The notes under the pieces were generated by a model. That model worked only from the letters and a program-made list of their open reading frames with translations. It did no database searches and had not been told where the DNA came from. Position numbers and translations under genes: made by a program. Shown here one piece after another: positions 9,671 through 21,180 of a stretch of 64,000 bases of DNA. Origin of the DNA: Lineus longissimus (Eukaryota; Nemertea; Pilidiophora; Heteronemertea; Lineidae); NCBI RefSeq assembly GCF_910592395.1, contig NC_088308.1, positions 8,449,001 through 8,513,000 of the forward strand, in the 5' to 3' direction. How positions within the stretch are numbered: the stretch's first letter is position 1; the number at the start of each line of letters is the position of its first letter.

Positions 9671-9833
9671 TGTAGAAGTTTAAAATGTCCTAGGATAAAA
9701 TGTCCGGGAACAAAGGATTCTATTATGCGCTTCAATCTCTGAGCTATTGACGGTCAGGGTCTCTATAGAACCATATTGCAGAATACAATAGGGCCGGACA
9801 CTTTTTCCAGGGGGGACACTTTTTACTTTTACA
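9671..9833. mobile_element. 163-bp element, TGTAGAAG...CTTTTACA, CCGG flanks (unit 2)
   Basis: Sister units read CTGTATACCGGCAATATGG. Here the sequence between two copies of CCGG (9667-9670, 9834-9837) is new. It starts TGTAGAAGTTTAAAATGTCC and ends ACTTTTTACTTTTACA. It has the TG...CA ends and 4-bp target duplication expected of integrase-like transposases. The same insertion is in unit 6. Confidence 0.85.
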
Positions 9834-11370
9834 CCGGCAATATGGTTCACTTGATTAGATAAGAAACTGCACGAGTGGCTGATCCGAGTCACCAGATCGC
9901 ACGAGATGATTTTTCTCTGGCCTGAAAGCTCTGTTTGTCTGTCTCTATGTCTGTCTTTTACATGGACTAAATGCACTTTGGGTATAATGATAAATCTTGA
10001 CACCACCATTTTTACGGTTTTCAATCGATACGCCGGAGACTAACGTGAATCTGTGCCTTTGCAGTTTCGATGAGATCACTTCATCCTCAGGACATCTGTA
10101 TGTGTTGATCTGACGGTCGATATCCTGACGACCTCGTCGTATCTCGCAACTTCGAACTGCAACATTGACGCCGGTACATGAATATTTGTTCTTGTTTTAA
10201 CACTGAATGCTACAGCCTTTCAATCGTTGCAATGGAGTATCAAAGTGTTTTGTTTAGCAGATTGCACACATACAATTTAACTGAATGGCACACATAAAGA
10301 TCAATATGTGCAATATTTATTGTCGTGAACACAAATAGATTTCATGAAATGTATTATGGAGGGGTTTTCATGAGAGTGCATGATATATTGATTTTCGTTT
10401 AATCGATATAACCATGATCGATCTTCGAATATCGCAATAGAAAGTGTAACAGTGATCTGGCTGTGAACAAAACTCTTGTCCATGATTGCAAACGATTTAT
10501 CCAAGACTTTCACTAAAAGCGCATTTTTGTCTTGGATGAATGACTGACAAAGTACTTTCATGTTTTGGAGAATGAAAGTGCAATGAAACACGTGACAAAA
10601 TTCGACTTTGATCACTACGCACATCTCAAGAAAGATAGTTATAAGTATATACACGATTACAAAACCAGTTCTCATCATAAACCATTGAAAAAAGTGCATA
10701 CCGTTCTATATCCGAATTCAATTTCTTTCGCCGAGGTCTATTTCCATACCGGTGGCAGTTGGGGATTTCCACTGAATAAGTTCCTACCTTGGTTGTTCGA
10801 TGGGGACCAACTACCTTAAAGGACCACTTATTTACCTTACCGGTAGAAGGCAAGCGTAGAGTATGTTTCCTTATTACAACCCGTTAACTTCTAGTGTCGA
10901 CTGACTATCATTTTATAGCTGTGATTTATCAGGTAGTTGGCACAAGCGGGAGGCAGATTTTGGATTCAAGACGCTGGAAGCGAGATATTGCATTATTGGA
11001 TGGCACCACCTCGTTTTTATCAATTTCACCCCCGGTCAAAAGTCCCATTTACACGGTGTGAATAGAGGAATAGTTTGGTTACCTCATCAACCGCTAACTT
11101 TAAACGAAGAATCAACCAAAGTTGCTTACAAGTTCATAGTTTTGACTTAAATAACTTGCATTGTAACAGGAAACAACCACCCCTGGAATGAAAAAGATAC
11201 GTTGAAACAAAATTGAAATATTCCTTTTCAATCCATCGTTTGTAAAGACCAAATTGCCATATTATGGGGTCAAAGGTGGCCCGCAGAAGCCACATCGAAA
11301 TGACAGAACGGGCCGAACGCGATATCTTCAGAGATCAGTGACGTATCAAACCATATCGAAGCCGGTTTAG

Positions 11371-12150
11371 CTAACCCGCCTCGTGTAAATACGATTTCAT
11401 TCCACTACACGACACTAGAGATGTCAGGTCTGGTAACCATATCATCTCTCGAACTATCAAACTCTCTTCGTAATTGCTCCTCCTTGTAAACACAAGTAAG
11501 TATACAAATAACATTGCTAACAATAATATCATCAGTACTGGTAATGTGAAGAGTGTAATAATGACTTCTCCTTGGTTTCTCATACTGATAATGTGAATGG
11601 CGAAATAAGGGTTTTTCCATTTCTTTTGATCAGTATTGAGCACTTTCAACTCTGTTCTGTTTTGCATCAAATGGTCAAATGTAATTATTTTGTCATGACT
11701 GGTTTATCATAACCATGTTGTAACGTCCGAATACCAAAAGCTTTCTCCTATTTCGCCGAATGTGGTACATTACAATTGCTTCTTTTGCATTGTCTTTGAC
11801 AGTAATTTCATTTAAACAAAGCAACTCGTCGTCATTTTGTGGCAATTCTAGAAAATACGAGCCAGTGTCACACATTTACGATGCGACACTTTTTCGATCT
11901 GCTTTCGAATACCACCAAATTTAAACTAACCGTACCCCACATGTCCTGTGATGAACAGCAGTTTCCTCTCATGATAATAACTTCTTCTGCGGAGAATATA
12001 GATCACACTTCGTCTATGTATCATTTCTACTGCGTAAAGATTTGAAAATTATTCACCAAAACAGGCCACGAAGCCGTTGAAGACACCTTTCCCGGGCGAT
12101 GACATCAAGAAACGCGATGAAAGGGAAAATGATTTATATTGATGATTCAT
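11371..12150 (-). pseudogene. Broken family E copy, unit 2
   Basis: This copy has the same 11-base deletion and frame break as unit 1. In addition a 3-base loss near 11700 (CATGACTGGTTT against CATGACTGTGGTTT, with a shift) and an extra 60-70 bp near 11515-11590 break the part that is still open in units 1, 3 and 5. Remnants are open at 11371-11670 and 11693-11875. Confidence 0.65.
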
Positions 12151-12448
12151 CTGTCGCTTTCCCTTGAAATAGTATCCATTGAATAGATAGTTGATGATCG
12201 AGTAGATTGGAAACGTCCAACCAAGATTGAACAAGATTATGTTGTCAGTGTTATAAACCAGCAATTCATTTAAACCTGTTTCAGCATATTTTATTAATTT
12301 AATACATGAACATCCATGGTATTGATTGAAAGAGTGTATACGGCTTCCCTAAATAGGAGTATAAACCTCGTGTTGGCTGACAGTATTTGAAGGTTTTAAT
12401 CACAATACCCCACGAGTTTTGCTAACGAGAACCGGCACCCAAACTTCC

Positions 12449-12864
12449 TTAAGGACATAATATCAGCACAAAGCAAACAGAAGTTATGATGAACATCAAA
12501 ATAACAAAGAAGTACATCAGGAACGTGTCGATAATACGTGCAGCGACTGTCCATTCTAAACATCTTTGGTCATCTGTTCTAAATTGGTCTTCCTTCACGT
12601 ATGGCAGAGGCCGATTCGTAATGTCAGTCTCTTTATTACCTTTGCGAGACCTGTCCATTGGCGATACCGATGTAGCTGTAGGAGAGGACGTGAAATTACG
12701 TGGAATGACCGCCGTGTTCCAAGTGATCTTTGCAAGGTCGCGGATTATCCTCTTGACCATTGGGGATATTTCTCTATCTGCGGGCGTGTAGAACACTTTC
12801 AGAACCAGCACGATCAGGACGATCGAGGCGGCAGACATAGCAGTCAGTGCCGTCAAATAGATAA
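12449..12864 (-). CDS. Last exon of a nicotinic-type Cys-loop receptor (TM3-loop-TM4), unit 2
   Basis: A clear acceptor, TTTTCTCAATTCCAG (minus strand), precedes an open exon that ends at TAA. It reads TM3 (IYLTALTAMSAASIVLIVLV), the post-TM3 block PADREISPMVKRI that matches the T-x-MSPWVR region of nicotinic subunits, a cytoplasmic loop of only about 65 residues, an EWTVAARIID amphipathic stretch, and TM4 (LMYFFVILMFIITSVCFVLI). Nicotinic subunits form pentameric ligand-gated cation channels. I found no ligand-binding domain or TM1-TM2 exon upstream, so it is either an orphan exon captured by the duplication or has very long introns. The frame is intact. Confidence 0.75.
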
Positions 12865-13763
12865 CTGGAATTGAGAAAAAACATGTGATATATCAAGGGA
12901 GATTGGTCGTGTCAGTGGCTAAGCATAGAGCACTAGGATAATCATCAGGAGGTCGTTCGGCTCTCTGTTTGCTTTGGTGACCTTTAATAGCACGGCACGT
13001 AACGCTATTAAAATTGGTTCAACTTTCGAACGAAATGTAGAACACTGTCAGGTTCCTCACATGCGCTGCCTATCCAAGTAGCATAATCAGGCCGGGGCAA
13101 AGTCTTTGTGAGAATGCCCCCATGCTTGATTTAAAACAAAATGAACGGCAAGGGTTGCTGGATCGGCCACGATACAGTATGTCACAAAGAAATCGAACTC
13201 ATGAACAACAAGCAATACATCACCGCACCCAAGCACTACATCCACTCAAACATGTCAAAAAAGAGTCGAACCGTTCACCCACTGCACCATACCCTATATA
13301 TACTTCCGAAAGAGGAGTACCTCGGTAGTTTTATCATTTCTCTGCAAGGTTCGCCACTCACGCATATTGATACTCTGGACTACATCCTAAACGAAGCTAG
13401 GCCATGAAAGGGGGCCCCCTGTTCGTCAGCAGCAAAATGACCTAATGCTTTTCAGTCATTGATCGGAGATTCTTGGACGCTGGTGATTGATCACAGTTGT
13501 TTGCCAGAAATCATCTTAAACTCTAATCATAAGGTTATTCCTTTTTCCTCGCACAAGCGTGAAAAGCTTTGATGTTCTGCAAAACATATGAGGCCTCTGT
13601 CGGGGACTTCAGGTAACTTAATCTGTCCAACTTGGCTCTTATCCACAGCCTCTCTTAAATCAATACAATGAGCACTGTCATATGACAAATCCCACTAGCC
13701 AGATGACCGATTGACCTAGCCGGTTTCATGATCCGCAACCCATTTAGTAGTATTCCAAGTGCA

Positions 13764-13781
13764 TTGGTCACGTGTGACCAA
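13764..13781. other. Palindrome with E-box-like centre
   Basis: Perfect 8-base arms TTGGTCAC and GTGACCAA around GT, containing CACGTG. A second palindrome, AAGTTGGTCA / TGACCAACTT with a 3-base spacer, lies at 13919-13941. Both recur in unit 6 (the first at 59855-59872). No binding factor is implied by sequence alone. Confidence 0.4.
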
Positions 13782-14789
13782 ATTGACAAATCCCACTGGT
13801 CAGATGACCGATTGACCTAGCCGGTTTCATGATCCGCTTACTAAACAAGTACATTTGTATTCAATTCACTATACAAATTGGTTGATTAGTCACATATGAT
13901 ATTGGTCCTGGCCGAACTAAGTTGGTCAACCTGACCAACTTACGTTGTGGCACCTTACTGTGAGATAGGACCTTCAATACCTCACTATAATCTTTTAAGA
14001 AATTTCGACCAGATGGATCTACCTATAATTTGAATCATACGTGCCGATACATTTTAGCTGAAATCAGTCTGCTACCAAATTCTAGTTTCACCATTGTTAC
14101 ACATTTGGTGTCTTATCTAGTAGCAGATAGTTGACCAAATTCCTACCATAGCGACATTATAATCATGATTTGAGAAATGTTTTTTCTTTTTTCGAAAAAA
14201 ATCATCATTAAGAGGATAATTCAAAAACTTACAAAACATCAATTGAGATTATTACTGACAGGTAGGATCGTTAAGAGAACCGTGAGAAAAGCTCAAGAGA
14301 TTATTAGGTTTGTCACGCGTGAATTATATTGAAACCTAATGATCATACCTCTAAGCTATCTCTAAGCGCACATCACCATCAGTATGTCCCCGTGGTCTAT
14401 GAATTAAAAATGGTTTTCGCCAACGCTATTTATTTGTCACTGATGGTCCATTACTCCCAGCCACCAAAAAACAAACAAGGCAATAATCTACCAACGGATA
14501 TTTCTTTATCGTGCCAAATGTTGTGGATTGCAGTATCAAAATACTACATGAAATCACTTTCATCTGGAGCTCATCCAGCTACATATAAAGAGCAGACTTA
14601 TGCTGCCCAGCTCAGTATCCAGAGCATAACACAAAACTTGAGATTTCAGCTCTGGTCGCCATATCATCCTATTTTTCATGCATGTTAGTTTAACGTTTAA
14701 TAAATATAGATATAACAGCTAATGTTGTCTTCCTCAGGCGATAAATTGACATTAAGCTTCTGCCATTCCACTCGGTGACACGATTAATA

Positions 14790-15505
14790 CCCTAAACTGG
14801 AGATGTCAGCTCTGGTAGCCATATCATCCCTCGAACTACCAAACTCTCTTTGTAATTGCTCCGCCTTGTAAACAGAAGTATACATTTCACTTTCCTAACA
14901 ATAATATCATCAGTACTGGTAATGTGAAGAGTGAAATCATGACTTGTCCTTGGTTTCTGCTCTGTATTGAGCACTTTCAACTCTGTTCCGTTTTGCATCA
15001 AATGGTCAAATGTGTTTACTTTGTCATGACTGTATTTTATTATAACGATGTTGTAACGTCCGAATACCAGAAGCTTCTTCCTATTTCGCCATATGTGGTA
15101 CATCACAAATGCTTCTTTTGCAGTGCCCTTGACTGTTATTTCCTTTAAACAAAGCAACTCGTCATCTTTTCTTGGCAATTCTAAGGTATATGAGCCAGCG
15201 TCATGCCCATTATTAACATTTACGATGCGGATCGTTTTTGATCTTGATTTAAATACCGCTAAATTTCCCCGAAGAAATTTACCCTTATCGTTTGCAAAAT
15301 GTCCTGTGATGAACAGCAGCTTCCTCTCATGATAAAAACGTCTTCTACGGAAAATATAGACCACACTTCTTCTATGTCTCATTTCTACTATGTACAAATT
15401 TGAAAATTCATCAAAACAGGTCACGAAGCCGTTGAAGACACCTTTCCCGGGCGATGGCATCCAGAAACGCGATGAAAGGGAAAATGATTTGTATTGATTA
15501 TTCAT
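14790..15505 (-). pseudogene. Family E copy ended early by a nonsense codon, unit 2
   Basis: The frame runs 237 codons and stops at TAG right after MIWLPELTSPV, where intact copies 16773-17735 and 62866-63840 have TGG (Trp). Beyond the stop, similarity continues for about 28 codons (WNGRSLMSIYRLRKTTLAVI) and then ends, so the last 60 or so residues of the family are also missing. The first 237 residues are well conserved. Confidence 0.65.
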
Positions 15506-15712
15506 CTGTCGCTTTCCCTTGAAACAGTATCCATTGAAGATATAATAAATGATCGAGTATATTGGAAATGCCCACTAAGATTGAACAAGATTATGAGGTC
15601 AGTGTAATAAAACAGCAATTTATTCTAACCTGTTTCAACACATTTCATCAGTACATGGTATCAATTTTTCTACAAATTTTCCAATATAGAATAATTACAT
15701 TTGGCCTTAAAA

Positions 15713-15861
15713 GGAATTAGAGGTATTGGTTGTCTCACCAAAACCGCGAGGGTGGAGTTAAAATGTAGACCAAAACCGAGGTGTAGCCGAGGACTTTGCA
15801 AGCATTTCAACCGGCGCGGATTTGGTGAGACAATCAATACCGACAGATAGGCATCAATTTC
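15713..15861. repeat. Short foldback B, unit 2, first copy
   Basis: Same palindrome as in unit 1, with GAATTAGAGGTATTGGTTGT as left arm; the stretch between the inner arms is shorter. Confidence 0.65.
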
Positions 15862-16772
15862 TATTCTACAACATCTCAAATTAAATAGCGAATAATGTGG
15901 TTTTAAATGCTTCTAGGATGCTTCCATATTTTGCACCAACCCAAGTGGTATTGGTAACATTTACACTGTAAAGTGCGGTTCATTCAATTTATTCTAACCT
16001 GTTTCAAGCCATTTTATCAATACATGGTATCAATTTTCTACACATTTTCCATCATAGAATAATCACACTTTGCCTTGAAAAGAATTGATACCAAACTGGA
16101 GGTATTGTTTCTCTCACCAAAACCGCGAGGGTGGTCAACTTGACCAACCTATATTGCAGTATCTTACTGTGACGTCATAGGACCTTCACTTTAAGAAATT
16201 GTGATCAGATGGATCTACATGTATTTTCAATTATACATGTCGATACATTTTACCTGACATCAGTGATAATACGCAATTCTTGTTTCACTATTGTCATACA
16301 ACGTTGGTAGTGGGGACCAATTTAGGTCTAGTAGCGAATATTTGAGCTTGAGACAGTTCATATACCACAGCCACATTATGATGGTGATTTGAGAAAAGGT
16401 TTTTCTTGATTAAAAAGAGAATAATTCAAAAACTTGCAATACGTCAGTTAAGATTATTACTGACAGGTAGGCATGAGGAGAGAACCGTGAGAAAAGCTTA
16501 AGAAATTATTAGGTTTAGACATAATTTCATATGAAATATTACAAATATCTATCATGTATTTTGTATTGATATTCTCATCTTGATTAATGTTTCTGCTAAG
16601 TTTCCGCACATTCAGCTAAATCGGCATGCCCAATTTATTGAGGTTAATATTTGATTAAAAAATCAGGCCTAATTGGTTGGTCTCATTTGCATTAATTTGT
16701 CATTGCACGGATGTAATGCTCTCCATCCATGTTCATGGAAATTGATTGGCTGTGAAATGAAGCAGAGCAATG

Positions 16773-17735
16773 TCACCGTAACCCACTTGGTCTATGAAGT
16801 TTAAAGGGTTTTAGTCCGTGCGTCTCATATGTCACAAATGTTCCAAGACGTCCACTGGCAATCAACGCCAAGCCATCTTGAACTTTGCTCAGAACACTAA
16901 CCGATATTTCCTCATCGTGCCAAATGTTATGTAATCGTGGTATTCCAACAGATATAACCACTAATGTTGTCTTCCTCAGGCGACAAATTGACAAGAGGCT
17001 TCTGCCATTCCACTCGATGTCACGATTAATACCCCAAACTGGAGATGTCAGCTCTGGTAGCCATATCATCCCTCGAACTACCAAACTCTCTTTGTAATTG
17101 CTCCTCCTTGTAAACAGAAGTATACATTTCACATTCCTAACAATAATGTCATCAGTACTGGTAATGTGAAGAGTGAAATAATGACTTGTCCTTGATTTCT
17201 GATCTGTATTGAACACTTTCAACTCGGTTCCGTTTTGCATCAAATGGTCAAATGTATTTACTCTGTCATGACTTTGTTTTATTAAAACGATGTTGTAACG
17301 TCCGAATGCCAAAAGCTTCTTCCTATTTCGCCATATGTGGTACATCACAAATGCTTCTTTTGCAGTGCCCTTGACTGTTATTTCATTTAAACAAAGCAGC
17401 TCGTCATCTTTTCGTGGCAATTCTAAGGTATATGAGCCAGCGTTATGCCCATTTTTAGCATTTATGATGCGGCTCTTTTTCGATCTTAATTTAAATACCG
17501 CTAAATTTCCAAGAAGTTCGTGTGCAAAATGTCCTGTGATGAACAGCAGCTTCCTCTTATGATAATAACGTCTTCTACGGAAAATATAGACCACACTTCT
17601 TCGATGTCTCATTTCTACCACGTAAAAATTTGAAAATTCATCAAAACAGGCCACGAAGCCGTTGAAGACACCTTTCCCGGGAGATGACATCCAGAAACGC
17701 GATGAAAGGGAAAACGTTTTGTATTGATGATTCAT
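16773..17735 (-). CDS. Family E protein, 320 codons (unit 2)
   Basis: Open from ATG at 17735 to the stop. Relative to full-length copies it lacks four residues: the DKVKFL region reads AHELLGN, a clean 12-base in-frame deletion. The second domain reads YHIWRNRKKLLAFGRYNIVL, with a Trp where unit 1 has Arg. The frame stays open upstream to 17858 through a hydrophobic stretch (IILLNLSWTFPIYSIIYYLF), but that stretch is frameshifted in units 1, 4 and 5, so I start at the conserved ATG. Confidence 0.55.
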   Translation of the reverse strand: MNHQYKTFSLSSRFWMSSPGKGVFNGFVACFDEFSNFYVVEMRHRRSVVYIFRRRRYYHKRKLLFITGHFAHELLGNLAVFKLRSKKSRIINAKNGHNAGSYTLELPRKDDELLCLNEITVKGTAKEAFVMYHIWRNRKKLLAFGRYNIVLIKQSHDRVNTFDHLMQNGTELKVFNTDQKSRTSHYFTLHITSTDDIIVRNVKCILLFTRRSNYKESLVVRGMIWLPELTSPVWGINRDIEWNGRSLLSICRLRKTTLVVISVGIPRLHNIWHDEEISVSVLSKVQDGLALIASGRLGTFVTYETHGLKPFKLHRPSGLR

Positions 17736-17941
17736 CTGACGCTTTCCCTTGAAACAGTATCCATTGAAGAGATAATAAATGATCGAGTATATTGGAAACG
17801 TCCAACTAAGATTTAACAAGATTATGAGGTCAGTGTCATAAGCCAGCAATTCATTCAAACCTGTTTTAACACATTTTATCAGTACATGGTGTCAATTTTC
17901 TACAAATTTTTCATAAAAAAATAATTACATTTGGCCTTAAA

Positions 17942-18095
17942 GGAATTGGAGGTATTGGTTGTCTCACCAAAACCGCGAGGGTGGAGTTAAAATGTAGACT
18001 AAAACCGAGGTGTAGCCGAGGATTTTGCAAGCATTTTTACTCAACCGGCGCGGATTTGGTGAGACAATCAATACCGACAGAAAGGCATCAATTTC
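17942..18095. repeat. Short foldback B, unit 2, second copy
   Basis: Palindromic arms as in unit 1, upstream of the open family E copy on the minus strand. Confidence 0.65.
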
Positions 18096-18337
18096 TATTC
18101 TCAAACATCTCAAATTAAATAGCGCATAATGTGGTTTTAGATGCTTCTTGAATGCTTCCATATTTTGCACCAACCCAATTCGTATTGGTAACCTTTACAC
18201 TGTAAAGTGCGGTTCATTCTAAATTCAGGTGTTTTAGAATACTTAGCATGAACCGTGATAACCTCTATAGTCTGTATAGGGTCTGACGTTTTAGGGTTCA
18301 TATTTGCCCCTTATAAAAAAAGTGAATTTAGACCCGA

Positions 18338-18689
18338 TGTAAAAGGAATGGACATCCTAGGAATGCAGGACCTTACAATAGCTGTGTATTGTCAACGGAT
18401 GTGGTAAATGGTTTTGTTAGGGTAAGCTACATAATCTTCAACAAAGGAACTCGGCGACTCTATTCACTTTAACAAAAGGACCGGACTTAGATTCCTTTTA
18501 CACGTAAAAGAAATGCAAGTCCCCCCGTAATCTGAGTCCGGTCCTTTTGTTATTAAAGTGAATAGAGTCGCCGAGTTCCTTTGTTGAGGATTATGTAACT
18601 AACCTTAACCAAACCATTAACCACATTCGTTGACAATACACAGCTATTGTATGAGGTCCTGCATTCCTAGGATGTCCATTCGTTTTACA
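18338..18689. mobile_element. 352-bp foldback element (unit 2)
   Basis: Ends TGTAAAAGGAATGG and the complement. The flanks are CCGA on the left and CCGG on the right, which with the other copies points to an original CCGG target duplication. Confidence 0.8.
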
Positions 18690-18887
18690 CCGGGAGTTGA
18701 TTTTAAGGCCATGGCTGGGTGCACAGTTAATTGCGCCCTCCAAGAAATTCATTTCATGAACCACATAATGACCTTTATCGGGTGTCCAATGAAAATTTTA
18801 CGTGAATGCAACCAAACCTATTGTTTTACAGTGGCGAAGAGGGCGACGCTCTGGCATTCTGCTCTTCTGCAGTCTCACATGAAGTAT

Positions 18888-19358
18888 CTAGTTGGCTCTA
18901 TCTTTCTGGGACCTCTCACTGTAGCCAATTAGCCAAAAAGTATTTACCTTTTTTCTCATGATTTTAGTAATTAAACCATTCGTAAACTTCAACTGACAAC
19001 ACCGACCCAGAAAGAAGCAAGTGTTAGTTTTGCCTTGCTTCTTAAAACTGAACCCGGCTACTAGATCGTGATGTGAGCAGCTTATAGAGCAGTGTAGTCG
19101 TGACCTCGGGTCTAACCAGACACTGTTTTGTTGGTATATAAATCCGATCTCAGCGTCATTTGAAAGTGGCGCAAATATCACAGCGAAGTCCGTACTTCTT
19201 ATTGAGCTTATGAGGCACATAATTGCCGTGATGAAAAATAAATCAAATCTTCGCAATACTGGAAGTTCAGTTGACAATGAATCGCTCATCATTTTGTTGG
19301 TGTTTTCCACTTCTAGTAGTTGAGCTGATGCAAGGACCTGCGAAACTTCAAGGAGCAT
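18888..19358 (-). CDS. Leader plus PAN-like exon (unit 2)
   Basis: It differs from the unit 1 copy by substitutions only within the shared part (for example SIRSTDF for SINSTDF, ITAIMCLI for ISAIMCLI). A one-base difference in the terminal A-run lets the frame continue to 18888, which supports the view that the true exon ends at the donor before it. All five Cys are kept. Confidence 0.5.
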   Translation of the reverse strand: MLLEVSQVLASAQLLEVENTNKMMSDSLSTELPVLRRFDLFFITAIMCLISSIRSTDFAVIFAPLSNDAEIGFIYQQNSVWLDPRSRLHCSISCSHHDLVAGFSFKKQGKTNTCFFLGRCCQLKFTNGLITKIMRKKVNTFWLIGYSERSQKDRAN

Positions 19359-19647
19359 TTATAGCGAAGCTTCTAAAACCATTGGTCGATCGAATTCGAA
19401 AAGTGTCAAAATCGCCAGACTAAAGCAGAAAATCAATATTTTTTTGAATTATTTTGATAGTCCTGTGCGCCTTGTACTTGCTGTGAGACGATATTGTCCA
19501 ATCTATCTTTTTCGTCACTCTGGACCATTGATATTTTATTGATTCAAACCAGAAACTCATTAAATTTATCTTGCTTCACCGTAGAGAATTAAAGTTTGCA
19601 TGCGCAATACTCAGGTCAAATATACGGTTGGCCTGAGTTAGGTTATT

Positions 19648-19776
19648 AGTGAGTTTCCGCATTGCTCACGAACAACGATTACGATTACGATTTCTTTGTG
19701 ATTGAACAGATTACATGCACTCATACAAAGAATTCGTAATCGTAATCGTTGTTCGTGAGCAATGCGGAAACTCACT
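19648..19776. mobile_element. 129-bp MITE, unit 2 only
   Basis: Near-perfect terminal inverted repeats of about 45 bp starting AGTGAGTTTCCGCATTGCTC. Sister units read GGTTATTGTTTG, so the target duplication is the 3-bp ATT. Confidence 0.75.
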
Positions 19777-20447
19777 ATTGTTTGTGCCGCTCCCATCTTG
19801 ATATATCCAAATATGGTTGGAAACTCTTGAAACCATATACTTGGTGTCCATGCGGATATTTCGTTTCTTACCATTGTATATAAGATGTATAAAACAGTTC
19901 TTACTATTAACGTCCTAAATATCATTCATTGTTTTTGTTTAAATCGTATTCCTTTGCTCCTGCCAATAATCCTTTGAACTATATCACAACATAGCAAGAA
20001 TCAGCTGTTGTTGCAATCTCAAGGCATATCATTGAACTTCAACTCTAAACGTTGCTCGAGTGTTACGAAGTCTCAGGTCCTTATCTCTCCCATTCAATCA
20101 TACGGAACATCATGTACGTCCCCTCCCAGTAATAGATTGATGAGCACTATTTTTTTTAAATTACAATTCTTTTACACGTACAAACTTTTGCGTCAATGTT
20201 GGTTGAAAAATCAACTTTTCTGATGATTGTATATTTATATTTGTTTACAGCCACCCTTGAAAGGAGGGAACTTACAATCGACCCCGCCTGCAGTCACTTT
20301 GACAAAAATGAAATCAAAACAGGCGAGGTTGACCAAATGTCGTGACGAAAAGAATACAATCGACTAATAGTAGCCTACTTCGACGACCCGCCACTGATCT
20401 TGATGTTGATAGCTGCTATAGGGCTCCCTCCAACGTCCTAAGGTAAG

Positions 20448-20570
20448 GGCACCTAGTTTTACTGTTATTTGGACCATATGTTTTATTTGTATTTTCATCA
20501 CTGTTGTTTTACTATGTATATAATTTTATGTTGGTGCTCAATAAATTTTTTGAAATTGAAATTGAAATTG
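20448..20570 (+). mobile_element. LINE or SINE 3' tail with (TTGAAA)n end
   Basis: About 120 bp inserted just after the first GGTAAG of the minisatellite, ending in CTCAATAAA and then three to four copies of TTGAAA. Short tandem repeats at the 3' end are typical of several non-LTR families. Too short to classify. Confidence 0.6.
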
Positions 20571-21020
20571 AAATACGTCGACCAACTCAGGATATGAAAG
20601 AAATAAGTCCACCAACTCAAGATAGGTAAGAAAAACGTCTACCAACTCAAGATAGGTAAGAAATACTTCTACCAACTCAAGAGAGGTGAGAAATACGTCT
20701 ACCAACTCAAGATAGGTAAGAAATACGTCTACCAACTCAAGATAGGTAAGAAATACGTCTACCAATTGAAGATATGTAAGAAATACATCCACCAACTCAA
20801 GATAGGTAAGAAATACGTCCACTAACTCAAGCTAGGTAAGAAATACGTCCACCAACTCAAGATAGATAAGAAATACGTCAACCAACTCAAGATAGGTAAA
20901 AATACGTCCTCCAACTCAAGATAGGTAAGAAATACGTCTCCAAACTCAAGATAGGTCAGAAATACGTAAACAAACTCAAGCTTGTAGAGATATAAGGGTA
21001 AGAAATACGTCCACTAACTT
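20571..21020. repeat. 30-bp minisatellite, unit 3 (longest array)
   Basis: About 14-15 copies of the 30-bp motif seen in unit 1. Copies near 20600-20800 are the most uniform; the right end is degenerate. The array has expanded in this unit relative to the others. Confidence 0.85.
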
Positions 21021-21059
21021 CAGATTCTTTTAGGAATGTTCATGCTGTAGTTAAAAATC

Positions 21060-21175
21060 TTGTATGCATCGCCGTTTATCTTGAAGTTAGGATTGGGGGT
21101 AATAACTCATTGATCCTGGTAAGTATGCATCGCCGTTTATCTTGAGTTAGGATTGGGGGTAATGACTCTTTCATC
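21060..21175. repeat. 60-bp minisatellite, unit 3, left part
   Basis: Two copies; the array resumes at 22183-22410 beyond the inserted 1-kb element, with about four more. Confidence 0.8.
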
Positions 21176-21180
21176 CTTAT

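Larger units (their letters stand above)
8262..19967. repeat. Tandem unit 2
   Basis: This unit differs from unit 1 by a Harbinger-type insertion (8732-9501), a 163-bp CCGG-flanked element (9671-9833), an extra 1.7 kb after the pseudogene copy that carries a receptor exon (12449-12864), and two family E copies (14790-15505 broken, 16773-17735 open). The stretch 9838-11370 is homologous to the gene-free part of unit 1 and shows no gene. The stretch 12870-14330 shows no recognisable gene; it contains a repeated 55-bp segment (near 13681-13736 and 13789-13844) and two strong palindromes. The stretch 15862-16772 is spacer repeated from the other units. Confidence 0.9.

Noticed and set aside
13141-13407. 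+ frame of 88 codons (with a whole-codon difference in unit 6 at 59228-59497)
   Set aside because: No start context, splice sites or recognised family; EYLGSFI vaguely recalls reverse transcriptases, but no other motif supports that.
12870-14790. Ligand-binding or TM1-TM2 exons of the nicotinic-type receptor
   Set aside because: I looked on the minus strand for the Cys-loop and pore motifs and found none.
16773-17858. Longer family E start including a hydrophobic N-terminal stretch
   Set aside because: The extension is open only in units 2 and 6; a one-base difference shifts it in units 1, 4 and 5.
20538-20822. Minus-strand frame of repeated DVFLTYLELV peptides
   Set aside because: It is the translation of the 30-bp minisatellite; the period of three times ten bases alone keeps it open.
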